62,289 bases of DNA from Flavobacterium seoulense (GTDB taxonomy: Bacteria; Bacteroidota; Bacteroidia; Flavobacteriales; Flavobacteriaceae): assembly GCF_000695795.1 (NCBI RefSeq), contig NZ_JNCA01000023.1:1-62289 (forward strand). Reading direction: 5' to 3'. The notes under the pieces were generated by a model that was not told where the DNA came from, made no database searches, and worked only from the letters and a program-made list of their open reading frames with translations. The translations under genes were made by a program, and so were the position numbers. Shown in pieces: positions 1 through 10,662 of the stretch (position 1 is the first letter of the stretch; each line of letters opens with the position of its first letter).

Positions 1-113
1 TTTTTTTAATTATTATTTTAAGTGTGTTTTGGACACATTTAAAAATTGATTTATTTTTTGATATAATTATTTGAATGTATAAAATAATTTATAAAATCTA
101 AAATAGAACTGAA

Positions 114-947
114 ATGAAAAAAAAATTAAATCTACTTTTTGCAGTCTCACTATTATTTTTTGGTACAAATACATTTGCACAAAATCCTAAATTCCATATC
201 TATCTTTGTTTAGGACAATCTAATATGGAAGGAAGTGCTAAAATTGAACCTCAGGATACAGTAGTAAACAAACGCTTTCAGGTTTTAGAGGCTGTAGATT
301 GCGATAATTTGAATAGAAAAAAAGGACAATGGTATACTGCAGTTCCGCCTTTGAGTCGTTGTAATACAGGACTTACCCCAGCAGATTATTTTGGAAGAGA
401 AATGATTGCTAATCTTCCGCAAGATGTAAAAGTTGGAGTTATTAATGTAGCTGTGGGAGGATGTAAAATTGAACTTTTTGACAAAGATAATTATGAAGCT
501 TACGTGAGCACAGCACCACAATGGTTGAAATCAACTGTGTCACAATATGATGGAAATCCGTATTCCAGATTGGTAGAAATGGCTAAAATTGCTCAGAAAG
601 ACGGAGTAATAAAAGGAATATTATTACATCAGGGAGAATCGAATACAAATGATACGCTTTGGACAAAAAAGGTAAAAGTAGTATATGATAATTTATTGAA
701 GGATTTAAATCTTAAAGCAGAATCTACACCTTTATTGGCTGGAGAAGTGGTTCATGCAGACCAAAATGGAGTATGTGCAAGTATGAACAAAATTATTGCA
801 ACTTTGCCACAAACAATCAAAAATTCCTATGTAATTTCTTCTAGCGGATGTCCAGATGCTGCAGATAATCTTCATTTTACTGCCGAAGGATATAGAATGT
901 TAGGGAGACGATATGCTTCAAAGATGCTTGAGGTATTAAAGAAATAA
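114..947 (+). CDS. CE6-like acetyl xylan esterase, SGNH fold (secreted)
   Basis: Probably removes acetyl groups from xylan in the periplasm or outside the cell. A signal peptide of about 22 residues ends FA|QNP. Block I of the SGNH fold is GQSNMEG at residues 34-40 (Ser36 nucleophile). HQGESN lies at 172-177, and a C-terminal DNLH (Asp251, His254) gives the DxxH of the triad. Length (277 aa) and motif spacing fit CE6/sialate-esterase-like (SASA) enzymes without extra domains. It is the first gene of the enzyme cluster visible here and is followed 67 bases later by a GH97 gene. Family assignment is solid; acetyl-xylan specificity is inferred from the neighbours. Confidence 0.8.
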   Translation: MKKKLNLLFAVSLLFFGTNTFAQNPKFHIYLCLGQSNMEGSAKIEPQDTVVNKRFQVLEAVDCDNLNRKKGQWYTAVPPLSRCNTGLTPADYFGREMIANLPQDVKVGVINVAVGGCKIELFDKDNYEAYVSTAPQWLKSTVSQYDGNPYSRLVEMAKIAQKDGVIKGILLHQGESNTNDTLWTKKVKVVYDNLLKDLNLKAESTPLLAGEVVHADQNGVCASMNKIIATLPQTIKNSYVISSSGCPDAADNLHFTAEGYRMLGRRYASKMLEVLKK

Positions 948-1014
948 ATAATAAATTTCGCTTTCTTGCCAACAAATATTCGATTTCCTATTAAAAAATG
1001 AATCATTTAAAATC

Positions 1015-2952
1015 ATGAAGTTAAAAAATATTTTAGTGTGTTTTATTGTACTTAGCTTTTGTCAGGCTTGGTCTCAACAAATAGTATTACAGTCTCCCAA
1101 TAAAAAAAATGTGGTAGCCTTGTATACTATGGATTCAAATAATAAAGGAGAATGGTATTTGAAAGTATCTTATCAAACCGATAAAAATACAGCTGAAATA
1201 CTTCCAAAGGTGAATTTAGGAATATCAAGGAATGATCAGGATTTTTCAAAAGAACTCCTTTTTTTAAAAGCAACGAAACCAAAATTAATAAAAGAACATT
1301 ATGAACTTCCATTTGGTAAAAAGTTAGTGCGTGATAATGAAGCGAATGAAGTAGTTATTTCGTTTGAGAATCCTGGTAAAGCCAAATTAAATCTAATTAT
1401 AAGAGCTTATAATGATGGAATTACATTTCGATATGAATTTCCTGAAAAAAAAGGTTCTTATGTTGTTAATGATGAATTAACGGCTTACCAAATACCAAAA
1501 GAAAGTAAACGATGGTTAGAGAAATGGAATCCGGCCAATGAGGGTTTATATACTGAGTCAAGTGAAGATAAAATAATTCAACAAGAGTGGTGTTATCCGG
1601 CATTATTTAACTCTTCGGATAAATCATGCTGGTTTCTTTTACATGAGGCCGATTTAGACCGTAATTATTGTGGAACAAAATTGAGTAATACAAAAGAGAT
1701 CAATACTTACAAACTTACTTTTCCTGATCCTAAAGATGGTAGAAGTACTGGTGAATCAAAACCAAGTATCTCACTACCATGGCAATCGCCTTGGAGGGTA
1801 ATAAGTATGGGGAGTGTGTCTGATATTGTTGAGAGTACATTGGTGGAAGACGTGTCAACTCCAACTCGTTTTAAAACTACTGACTGGGTTAAGCCAGGTA
1901 AAGTATCCTGGAATTACTGGTCTAGTAATCATGGGACTAAAGATTACAAAACAGTATGTGATTTTGCTGATTTAGCAGTAAAAATGAATTGGCCTTATAC
2001 ACTTTTAGACTGGGAATGGGATGCTATGAGTAATGGTGGAAATCTGGAAGATGCCTTAAAGTATATCCATTCAAAAGGAATAAAACCATTAATGTGGTAT
2101 AATTCAGGAGGAAATCATACCTGGGTTTCTTCTACTCCAAAAGATAGAATGCTTACTCATGAAAATAGAATAGAAGAATTTACTAGACTTAAAAAATTAG
2201 GTGTAGTTGGAGTTAAAATTGACTTTTTCGAAAGTGAAAAACAAAATATGATACAATATTATCTTGATATTTTAGAAGATGCTGCTCAATTTAATATGAT
2301 GGTATATTTTCATGGCTGTATTGTACCGCGTGGCTGGTCACGCACTTATCCTAATCTAATGACTTATGAGGGAGTTCGTGGTGCAGAATGGTATAATAAT
2401 GTTCCAGAATTTACTAATACAGCACCAGAGCATAATACAATTTTACCTTTTACCCGAAACGTAGTAGGTGCAATGGATTATACTCCTGTTACTTTTACTA
2501 ATTCTCAATATCCACATATTACTTCTTACGGACATGAGTTGGCTCTTTCAGTACTATTTGAATCTCCTTTGCAACATTTAGCAGACAGACCAGAAGGTTA
2601 TTATGAATTACCGGATGAAGCTAAAACTTTTTTGAAAGAAGTACCCACAGTATGGGATGATACAAAGCTTCTTGATGGTTATCCAGGTCAGGAAGTAACT
2701 ATGGCACGTCAAAAAGGAGATACTTGGTACATTGGAGGGATTAGTGCATCTGAGCGTAAAGAAATAAACAAAAAGATCAAGTTAGAATTTTTAAAAGAAG
2801 GAATAAATTATCGTGCAGTTATCATCGCTGATGGTAAACATGATAAGGTTTTTTCTTCACAGGTTATGGCAGTGAATAAAAATTCAACTATTGAAATAAA
2901 ATTACTTCGTAGAGGAGGTTTTGCAGTTTCTTTAATTCCAATGGAAAAATAG
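1015..2952 (+). CDS. GH97 glycosidase, retaining type (probable alpha-galactosidase)
   Basis: Three-part GH97 layout: signal peptide ending AWS|QQ, N-terminal beta-sandwich (about 25-290), (beta/alpha)8 barrel (about 295-560) and a C-terminal beta domain. The barrel motif KIDFF has Asp403 where retaining GH97 members (alpha-galactosidases such as BtGH97b) carry their nucleophile. Inverting SusB-type alpha-glucosidases lack an acid there. Glu452/Glu457 in the TYEGVRGAEW stretch are acid/base candidates. Alpha-galactose occurs in side chains of complex cereal xylans, which would explain the enzyme here. A second GH97 lies at 14.2 kb. The retaining mechanism is a residue-based inference; the substrate is not certain. 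Confidence 0.85.
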   Translation: MKLKNILVCFIVLSFCQAWSQQIVLQSPNKKNVVALYTMDSNNKGEWYLKVSYQTDKNTAEILPKVNLGISRNDQDFSKELLFLKATKPKLIKEHYELPFGKKLVRDNEANEVVISFENPGKAKLNLIIRAYNDGITFRYEFPEKKGSYVVNDELTAYQIPKESKRWLEKWNPANEGLYTESSEDKIIQQEWCYPALFNSSDKSCWFLLHEADLDRNYCGTKLSNTKEINTYKLTFPDPKDGRSTGESKPSISLPWQSPWRVISMGSVSDIVESTLVEDVSTPTRFKTTDWVKPGKVSWNYWSSNHGTKDYKTVCDFADLAVKMNWPYTLLDWEWDAMSNGGNLEDALKYIHSKGIKPLMWYNSGGNHTWVSSTPKDRMLTHENRIEEFTRLKKLGVVGVKIDFFESEKQNMIQYYLDILEDAAQFNMMVYFHGCIVPRGWSRTYPNLMTYEGVRGAEWYNNVPEFTNTAPEHNTILPFTRNVVGAMDYTPVTFTNSQYPHITSYGHELALSVLFESPLQHLADRPEGYYELPDEAKTFLKEVPTVWDDTKLLDGYPGQEVTMARQKGDTWYIGGISASERKEINKKIKLEFLKEGINYRAVIIADGKHDKVFSSQVMAVNKNSTIEIKLLRRGGFAVSLIPMEK

Positions 2953-2975
2953 TTCCTAATTTTAAAAGCATTAAT

Positions 2976-5570
2976 ATGCAAAGATTCGTTTACATTTTAT
3001 TTTTAGGTTTGCTGAGTACTTCAATTATTGCACAGAAGTATAAAAAATATGTTTTTACAAAAGACAAATTAGCTATCGATTTATCAGAAGGAGTGCTAAG
3101 CATAATTCCTCTTACGGACAAATCAATACGGGTACTATATCAAATTGGAAATGTAAAAGAAGCCCAAGAATTCGTTTTGATTAATAAACCGACTGTACTT
3201 AGTTTTTCATTGAAAGAAACTGTAAACAGCTTAAAACTTAGTACAAAAGCAATAACAGTTACGTTTGATAAAAATACAGGAGTGCTTCAGTATAGAGATA
3301 AATCAGGAAAATTATTTCTTAGTGAAAAAGCAAATACCCGATTAATGAAACCCAGTACTATTATGGGAGAACCTTGTTTTGTAGCTGAACAGGGTTTTGA
3401 ATCTCCTCAGGATGAATACTTGTTTGGGTTAGGACAGTTTCAGGATGGTTTTTATAATTTAAAAAATACAACTCGAAAATTAATTCAGGTTAATACACAA
3501 ATTGCAATTCCGTTTTTAGTGTCTAACAAAGGATACGGATTGTTGTGGCACCAGTATGGTTTGACTTATTTTAATCCAAGCAATCAAAATATTTCTTTGG
3601 TTAAGAATTCCGTAAACGAAGGAGAAAAGCGAGAAGTGGAAGTGACAACCACTTCGGGTACGCAAAAAGTATCACAACAACAATCAGTTTATTCGGGTAG
3701 TTTTTCAGTAGCTAAAGATGGGGAATATTCATTGATGCTGGACCTTGGAGATATGGACAGTCGCCATTTAGTATTGATTGATGGTATCGATGTGATTAAT
3801 CAATCTAATTTATGGCTGCCTCCGGCGGTAAGTAAATTAGTTCAGTTAAAAGCAGGAGAACATACGGTAAAAGTAGTTTGTAAATCAAGTAATACACCTT
3901 CTCTTAGTTTAAAACTTTCTAATGATGAAACCGTTTTTAATTCTCCAAATGCTAAATCACTGGATTATGTAGTTTTTGCAGGCAATGATACCGATGAAAT
4001 TATAGCTAATTACCGAAACTTAACGGGTAACATACCTATGTTGCCTAAATGGGCATTTGGGTTTTGGCAATGCCGTGAGCGATATACTTCTGGGGAACAT
4101 TTAGTTAATACAATTAAAGAATTTAGAAAACGAAATTTGCCTGTGGATGTAATTGTACAAGACTGGCAGTATTGGGGCAAGTACGGTTGGGGAGTACCAA
4201 AATTTGATGAAACGCATTATCCAGAACCAGAAAAATTCATCAAAGAAATTCATGACTTGAATGCTCATTTTTCGGTTTCTGTTTGGGAAAATCTAAATAA
4301 AGAATCTGAAATTGGTAAGGAATATGTATCGAAAAATCTATTTATTCCTAATAGTCCATGGATTGATATTTACAATCCAGAAACTCAAAAAACGCATTGG
4401 AATGCACTGAATAAAAATTTATTTACTCTTGGAGTAGATTCCTGGTGGATGGATGCAACTGAACCTGAAAATGATGCTTTAAAAGGAAAACAAACTTATT
4501 TTGGATTAGGTGATTTTTATCGTTTGACTTATCCATTATTTGTTAGTAAAGCCGTTTATGAAGGACAAAGAAATACGAATCCTGAAAAAAGAGTAGCCAT
4601 TCTTACCCGTTCTGCTTTTTTAGGACAGCAACGTTATGCTACGATTAATTGGTCGGGTGATATAGGTTGGGACTGGGATACATACAAACGCCAGATAGTA
4701 GCAGGATTAAATTATAATCTTACAGGAATGCCTTATTGGACTACTGACATTGGTGGGTTTTTCCGTCCGGGATCAGGACAATATAGAGATGAAAAGTATC
4801 ACGAAATACTAACTCGTTGGTTTCAATGGGCAGTTTTCAATCCCATATTCCGTATGCATGGATATCAAACAGAAACTGAACCTTGGAAATATGGAGAAAA
4901 AGTAGAGAATAATATGCGTGCTATGATGAATCTTAGATACCAATTGTTGCCTTATATCTATTCAGAAGCCTGGCAAATTTCTAAGAATAATTCCACTTTA
5001 ATGCGACCATTAATTATGGATTTCAATAAGGACGCAACTGCTGTAAGTCAAGCCTATCAATATATGTTTGGAAAAGCATTTTTGATTGCTCCGGTAACAG
5101 CTGCTAATGTTACGGAATGGAATGTTTATTTGCCAAAACAAAACGCATGGTTTGATTTCTGGACAGGTAAACGATTTGAAGGAGGACAAACTATAGCTAC
5201 GGCAGCTCCATTAGATAAAATTCCGGTTTTTGTAAAAGAAGGTTCAATTATACCTATGGGAAATGTAATTCAGAGTACTCAAGCTAAGCAAGATGAACTA
5301 GAAATTCGTGTCTATACAGGTAAAAATGCCACGTTTACACTTTACAATGATGAAGGAGACAATTACAATTATGAAAAAGGAAAATATAGTGAAATTGCTA
5401 TTATTTGGAACGAAAAAAATCAAACCCTAACTCTGGCAAATCAAATAGGAAATTATAAAGATCAAACAACTACTTACACAATGAATATTAAATTGATATC
5501 AGGGAAAGAAAATGATAGTGTAGTAAAAACAATAAAATATACAGGTAAGAAAGTAGTGGTAAAAAAATAA
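2976..5570 (+). CDS. GH31 alpha-xylosidase with PA14 insert (secreted)
   Basis: Signal peptide ends IIA|QK. The N-terminal GH31 domain is interrupted by a PA14-like beta insert at about 225-320. The catalytic barrel has WWMDATEPE with nucleophile Asp493, and WSGDIGWDW with acid/base Asp562. The PA14 insert and the DATEP motif resemble bacterial alpha-xylosidases such as the Cellvibrio Xyl31A type, which release terminal alpha-xylose from oligosaccharides. A beta-sandwich follows the barrel. It starts 23 bases after the GH97 gene, so the two are probably co-transcribed. Alpha-glucosidase activity is the main alternative. Confidence 0.85.
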   Translation: MQRFVYILFLGLLSTSIIAQKYKKYVFTKDKLAIDLSEGVLSIIPLTDKSIRVLYQIGNVKEAQEFVLINKPTVLSFSLKETVNSLKLSTKAITVTFDKNTGVLQYRDKSGKLFLSEKANTRLMKPSTIMGEPCFVAEQGFESPQDEYLFGLGQFQDGFYNLKNTTRKLIQVNTQIAIPFLVSNKGYGLLWHQYGLTYFNPSNQNISLVKNSVNEGEKREVEVTTTSGTQKVSQQQSVYSGSFSVAKDGEYSLMLDLGDMDSRHLVLIDGIDVINQSNLWLPPAVSKLVQLKAGEHTVKVVCKSSNTPSLSLKLSNDETVFNSPNAKSLDYVVFAGNDTDEIIANYRNLTGNIPMLPKWAFGFWQCRERYTSGEHLVNTIKEFRKRNLPVDVIVQDWQYWGKYGWGVPKFDETHYPEPEKFIKEIHDLNAHFSVSVWENLNKESEIGKEYVSKNLFIPNSPWIDIYNPETQKTHWNALNKNLFTLGVDSWWMDATEPENDALKGKQTYFGLGDFYRLTYPLFVSKAVYEGQRNTNPEKRVAILTRSAFLGQQRYATINWSGDIGWDWDTYKRQIVAGLNYNLTGMPYWTTDIGGFFRPGSGQYRDEKYHEILTRWFQWAVFNPIFRMHGYQTETEPWKYGEKVENNMRAMMNLRYQLLPYIYSEAWQISKNNSTLMRPLIMDFNKDATAVSQAYQYMFGKAFLIAPVTAANVTEWNVYLPKQNAWFDFWTGKRFEGGQTIATAAPLDKIPVFVKEGSIIPMGNVIQSTQAKQDELEIRVYTGKNATFTLYNDEGDNYNYEKGKYSEIAIIWNEKNQTLTLANQIGNYKDQTTTYTMNIKLISGKENDSVVKTIKYTGKKVVVKK

Positions 5571-5649
5571 ATAAACTGAATTTGAAATGAAATAAAAGAG
5601 ATAATACTATTATCCAAGAATTAAAATAACCAACCAAAAAACTATAAAT

Positions 5650-6609
5650 ATGAAATTGAATACCAAGATTCTATTAGCATTTTGTTGTTTGTCGATGATT
5701 GAAATTACAGCACAAAATCCCATTATAAAACACATTTTTACTGCTGATCCTTCGCCTATTGTACATAAAGACACTCTGTTTTTATATACAGGTCATGATG
5801 TTGCTACAGAAGCAGATACTAATTATAAAATGGCCGATTGGCATGTGTTTTCTACAACCGATATGGCAACCTGGAAAGACCACGGTGCACCACTTTCGCC
5901 GAGTACTTTTTCATGGGCTACGGGTGATGCCTATGCAGCACAATGTATCGAGAGAAACGGCAAATTTTACTGGTTTGTTTCTACATTTCATAAAAAAGAT
6001 GATGTTAGTGGAGGCGGAGCAGCTATAGGAGTTGCTGTTTCAGATAATCCTACAGGTCCTTTTAAAGACGCTATTGGTAAAGCTCTTGTGATTAACGAAA
6101 TGACTAAAGATTTACCTCATGCCTGGGATGATATTGATCCTACCGTATTTGTGGATGATGATGGACAAGCCTACATGTTTTGGGGTAATGGAAGTTGTAA
6201 ATGGGTGAAGTTGAAAGAAAACATGATAGAAATCGACGGACCTATTACTACTTTTAAACCTAAAAATTATATCGAAGGTCCTTGGGTATATAAAAGGAAA
6301 GGTCTCTATTATTTAGTTTATGCCAGTGTAGGAACTAAACCAGAAATGATAGAATATTGTACAGCTACAAATCCAACTGGACCATGGACATACCAAGGCA
6401 TTATTCAGGAAAATGTACCTGGCAGTTTTACTACACATCCGGGGATTATTGATTATAAAGGGAAATCATACTTCTTTTACCATAACGGAACTTTGCCTAC
6501 AGGTGGTAGTTACAGACGTTCTGTTTGTGTAGATTATATGTATTATAATGAGGATGGAACTATTCAAAAAATAGTACAAACCACTCAAGGTGTAAGCAAA
6601 ATCGAATAA
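5650..6609 (+). CDS. GH43 arabinofuranosidase/xylosidase, single domain
   Basis: Five-bladed propeller glycosidase with signal peptide ending ITA|QNP. The three GH43 acids are visible: base Asp33 in TADPSP, pKa modulator Asp163 in DDIDPTVFVDDDG, and general acid Glu209 in IEGPW. It is 319 aa long and stops after the propeller, while its paralogues at 12.8, 16.1 and 21.2 kb share the same NPI-start and carry an extra C-terminal binding domain. Arabinose or xylose release from arabinoxylan oligomers is expected; the bond cannot be told from the sequence. Confidence 0.85.
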   Translation: MKLNTKILLAFCCLSMIEITAQNPIIKHIFTADPSPIVHKDTLFLYTGHDVATEADTNYKMADWHVFSTTDMATWKDHGAPLSPSTFSWATGDAYAAQCIERNGKFYWFVSTFHKKDDVSGGGAAIGVAVSDNPTGPFKDAIGKALVINEMTKDLPHAWDDIDPTVFVDDDGQAYMFWGNGSCKWVKLKENMIEIDGPITTFKPKNYIEGPWVYKRKGLYYLVYASVGTKPEMIEYCTATNPTGPWTYQGIIQENVPGSFTTHPGIIDYKGKSYFFYHNGTLPTGGSYRRSVCVDYMYYNEDGTIQKIVQTTQGVSKIE

Positions 6610-6634
6610 ATGATCTTTTAAAATCTAAAATAGA

Positions 6635-8188
6635 ATGAAAAATAAAATTAGTATCGTTTGTGTCTGTTTAATTTTAGTTATGCAAACGGCATTTTCTCAG
6701 GAGAAGAAAGCTCATAACCCTTTAATTTTCTCAGATGTTCCAGACATTGCTGTTATAAGGGTTGGCAAAAACTATTATATGAGCAGTACTACAATGCATA
6801 TGAGTCCGGGATTGCCTATTATGAAATCTTCAGATCTTGTAAACTGGAAAACTATTAATTATGCCTATGATACATTGGCAGATATGCCAGAATTGAATCT
6901 GACTGAAGGTAAAAGTACTTACGGAAGAGGATCTTGGGCAAGCAGCTTACGTTATCATAAAGGCACTTATTATGTAACGACTTTTGCTCAAACTACCGGA
7001 GAAACCTATATTTTTAAAACTAAAGATATTGAAAAAGGAAACTGGGAAAGAGTTTCATTTAAACCTTCTTTTCATGATCACACTTTGTTTTTTGACGAAG
7101 ATGGAAAAACGTATTTAATATATGGCAACGGAAAATTGAAAATCGTAGAACTTAATGATGATTTAACTGGAGTGAAACCAGGAACTGAGAGAGTTCTTAT
7201 TGAGAATGCAACTGCTCCTGCAGGAGAAAAAATAGGATTGCCTTCAGAAGGGTCTCAATTATTGAAAGTAAATGGTAAATATTATTTGTTTAATATTTGC
7301 TGGCCTAGCGGAGGAATGCGTACAGTAGTTATTCATAGAGCAGATAATATCAATGGTCCGTGGGAAGGAAAAGTAGGTTTTCAGGATTTAGGAGTGGCTC
7401 AGGGAGGACTTATTGATACACCTGATGGACGCTGGTTCTCTTATCTTTTCCGTGACTATGGGGCTGTAGGTAGAATTCCTTATTTAGTTCCTGTAAAATG
7501 GGAAAATGGCTGGCCAGTATTAGGTGAAAACGGTAAAGTTCCTGAGACTTTAGATTTACCAGCTAATAAAAGTTTAATTCCAAATTTAGTTGATTCTGAC
7601 GAGTTTAATAGAAAAAAAGGTGAACCAGCACTACCGTTAACATGGCAATGGAATCATAATCCAGATAATTCTCTTTGGTCAATAAATGACAGAAAAGGAT
7701 ACTTACGTCTTAAAACAGGTAGAATTGATACTGATTTTCTTTTAGCAAGAAATACATTAACACAACGTACTATTGGCCCAACAAGTACGGCTTCGACTTT
7801 ATTAGATGTTTCTAAAATGAAAGAAGGTGATTTTGCAGGATTAAGCGCTTTACAAAAAGATTACGGATTAGTAGGTGTAAAAATTGAAAATGGTCAAAAA
7901 TCAATACTGATGATTGGCGCAAATAAGGGAAAATCAACTGAAGAGCAACGCATTGATTTAAAGCAAAATCAGGTTTATTTAAAGATTGCTTGTGATTTTA
8001 CTAACAAAAAAGATGAAGCTAATTTCTACTATAGTTTAGATGGTAAAAAATGGGAAGTTATTGGTAAAACTTTAAAAATGACCTACACAATTCCTCATTT
8101 TATGGGTTACCGTTTTGGATTGTTTAATTATGCGACAAAAGAAGTGGGAGGATATGCTGATTTTGATTGGTTCAGAATTAATTATTAA
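6635..8188 (+). CDS. GH43 beta-xylosidase/arabinofuranosidase with C-terminal beta-sandwich
   Basis: Signal peptide ends AFS|QEK. The propeller contains base Asp37 (VPDIAV), Asp148 (FHDHTLFF) and acid Glu205 (PSEGSQ). Residues from about 330 to 517 form the concanavalin-like sandwich seen in XynB-type GH43 enzymes, ending in GYADFDWFRINY. It closely parallels the gene at 19.5 kb (same VPD..MH..PG.P.M block), so the two are paralogues, probably GH43 subfamily 12-like. The next gene follows after 19 bases. Substrate is inferred from context. Confidence 0.85.
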   Translation: MKNKISIVCVCLILVMQTAFSQEKKAHNPLIFSDVPDIAVIRVGKNYYMSSTTMHMSPGLPIMKSSDLVNWKTINYAYDTLADMPELNLTEGKSTYGRGSWASSLRYHKGTYYVTTFAQTTGETYIFKTKDIEKGNWERVSFKPSFHDHTLFFDEDGKTYLIYGNGKLKIVELNDDLTGVKPGTERVLIENATAPAGEKIGLPSEGSQLLKVNGKYYLFNICWPSGGMRTVVIHRADNINGPWEGKVGFQDLGVAQGGLIDTPDGRWFSYLFRDYGAVGRIPYLVPVKWENGWPVLGENGKVPETLDLPANKSLIPNLVDSDEFNRKKGEPALPLTWQWNHNPDNSLWSINDRKGYLRLKTGRIDTDFLLARNTLTQRTIGPTSTASTLLDVSKMKEGDFAGLSALQKDYGLVGVKIENGQKSILMIGANKGKSTEEQRIDLKQNQVYLKIACDFTNKKDEANFYYSLDGKKWEVIGKTLKMTYTIPHFMGYRFGLFNYATKEVGGYADFDWFRINY

Positions 8189-8207
8189 GCTAAAAAACAG
8201 ACCTGTT

Positions 8208-9506
8208 GTGAATATAAATAAAATATACAAAAAGTCTTGTTTTAGTTTGATCCAAATTTTTGTAATGGCTGCTATTCTATTAGTTCCGATTTTGACTATG
8301 GGTCAAAATAAAAAGAGAATGGATAAATCAGAATTCAAAGCTCCCAAATATCGCAACCTTTTTAAAGAAGTGGGATATAGTCAGGTTGAAATCGATACGA
8401 AATTAGCTAAAGCATATTATGATATTTTTGAGGGACCCAATCGTGTGTATTTTGAAGAAGGAGATTCCTTAGGATATGTTTCTGATATCAAAAATAAAGA
8501 TGCCCGTACCGAAGGAATGTCTTATGGTATGATGGTAGCGGTACAATTAAATAAAAAAGAGGTGTTTGATCGTCTTTGGCGTTGGTCTGTAAAATATATG
8601 CAACACCAAACAGGACCAAGAGAAGCATATTTTGCGTGGAGCGTAAATCCTCATACAAAAAAGCAAAATTCAGCAGGATCCGCTTCTGATGGAGAACTTT
8701 ATTATATAACGAGTTTACTTTTCGCTTCAAATAAATGGGGAAACGATACAGGTATAAATTATTACAAGGAAGCCCGCAGGATATTAGATGCGATGTGGAA
8801 AAAAGATGGAACTGGGAATATCTATAATTTAATTAATACTGAGCACAAACAAATCACTTTTGTTCCTGAAGGAGGAAGTTACAATTGGACAGACCCTTCT
8901 TATCATGTACCTGCTTTTTATGAAGTATGGGCTTTGTATGCCAAAGATGGTCACGAACAGTTTTATAAAGAATGCGCTGATGTTTCCAGGGAATTTTTAC
9001 ACAGAGCCTGTCATCCTATAACAGGATTAAATGCTGATTATACTGAGTTTAGTGGCGCACCGCATTCTACAAGTTGGATGCCTGCAGCTTTTCGTTATGA
9101 TTCTTGGCGTGTTCCTATGAATATAGCAATGGATTATACCTGGTATGGAAAAGATAAAAAATGGCAGGAAGATTATACCAAGAGATTTCAAAGTTTTTTA
9201 AGATCCAAAGGGATGGAAACTTATGTGGATCAGTACAATTTAGACGGATCTACACCTGATTTCATTCTTCAGGCAGGTCCGGTTAAAAAATTAAGACATT
9301 CTATAGGATTAGTATCTACAGCAGCAACAGCTTCATTAGTTAACAACGATAAAGCAAGTGTAGATTTTGTTCATGCTATTTGGAAAGCAAAATTAGAACC
9401 TTATGATGATGGTTATTTTGATCCTTATTATGATGGTTTGATGTATTTGTTTAGTTTAATGCACCTTAGTGGTAAATATCAAATTATTATTCCTCAAACT
9501 AATTAA
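8208..9506 (+). CDS. GH8 glycosidase, reducing-end xylose-releasing exo-oligoxylanase-like
   Basis: Residues are numbered from the GTG at 8208. The GH8 (alpha/alpha)6 signature is EGMSYGMM with general acid Glu102. SASDGE (Asp161) follows, then RYDSWRVP with Asp298 as the likely base. LRHSIGL contains a His (364) that in Bacillus Rex enzymes blocks the cleft and makes them exo-acting. This is the only backbone-cutting oligoxylanase seen in the locus. Start choice: the open frame runs back to an ATG at 8115 inside the preceding gene, but GTG 8208 gives a basic n-region, a hydrophobic core and a MG|QNK cleavage site. ATG 8265 would leave almost no n-region. Confidence 0.8.
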   Translation: MNINKIYKKSCFSLIQIFVMAAILLVPILTMGQNKKRMDKSEFKAPKYRNLFKEVGYSQVEIDTKLAKAYYDIFEGPNRVYFEEGDSLGYVSDIKNKDARTEGMSYGMMVAVQLNKKEVFDRLWRWSVKYMQHQTGPREAYFAWSVNPHTKKQNSAGSASDGELYYITSLLFASNKWGNDTGINYYKEARRILDAMWKKDGTGNIYNLINTEHKQITFVPEGGSYNWTDPSYHVPAFYEVWALYAKDGHEQFYKECADVSREFLHRACHPITGLNADYTEFSGAPHSTSWMPAAFRYDSWRVPMNIAMDYTWYGKDKKWQEDYTKRFQSFLRSKGMETYVDQYNLDGSTPDFILQAGPVKKLRHSIGLVSTAATASLVNNDKASVDFVHAIWKAKLEPYDDGYFDPYYDGLMYLFSLMHLSGKYQIIIPQTN

Positions 9507-9523
9507 TTGTTTTTTAATTATAA

Positions 9524-10651
<1,128 letters not shown>

Positions 10652-10662
10652 AAAAGATTTTT

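Noticed and set aside
23..37. TGTGT-N5-ACACA inverted repeat before the CE6 gene
   Set aside because: Arms of only 5 bases in very AT-rich DNA, no second copy found, and the unit probably begins left of the window.
8115..8207. N-terminal extension of the GH8 gene back into the GH43 gene
   Set aside because: The extension overlaps GH43 coding sequence by 74 bases and would bury the signal peptide; GTG 8208 gives a normal leader.
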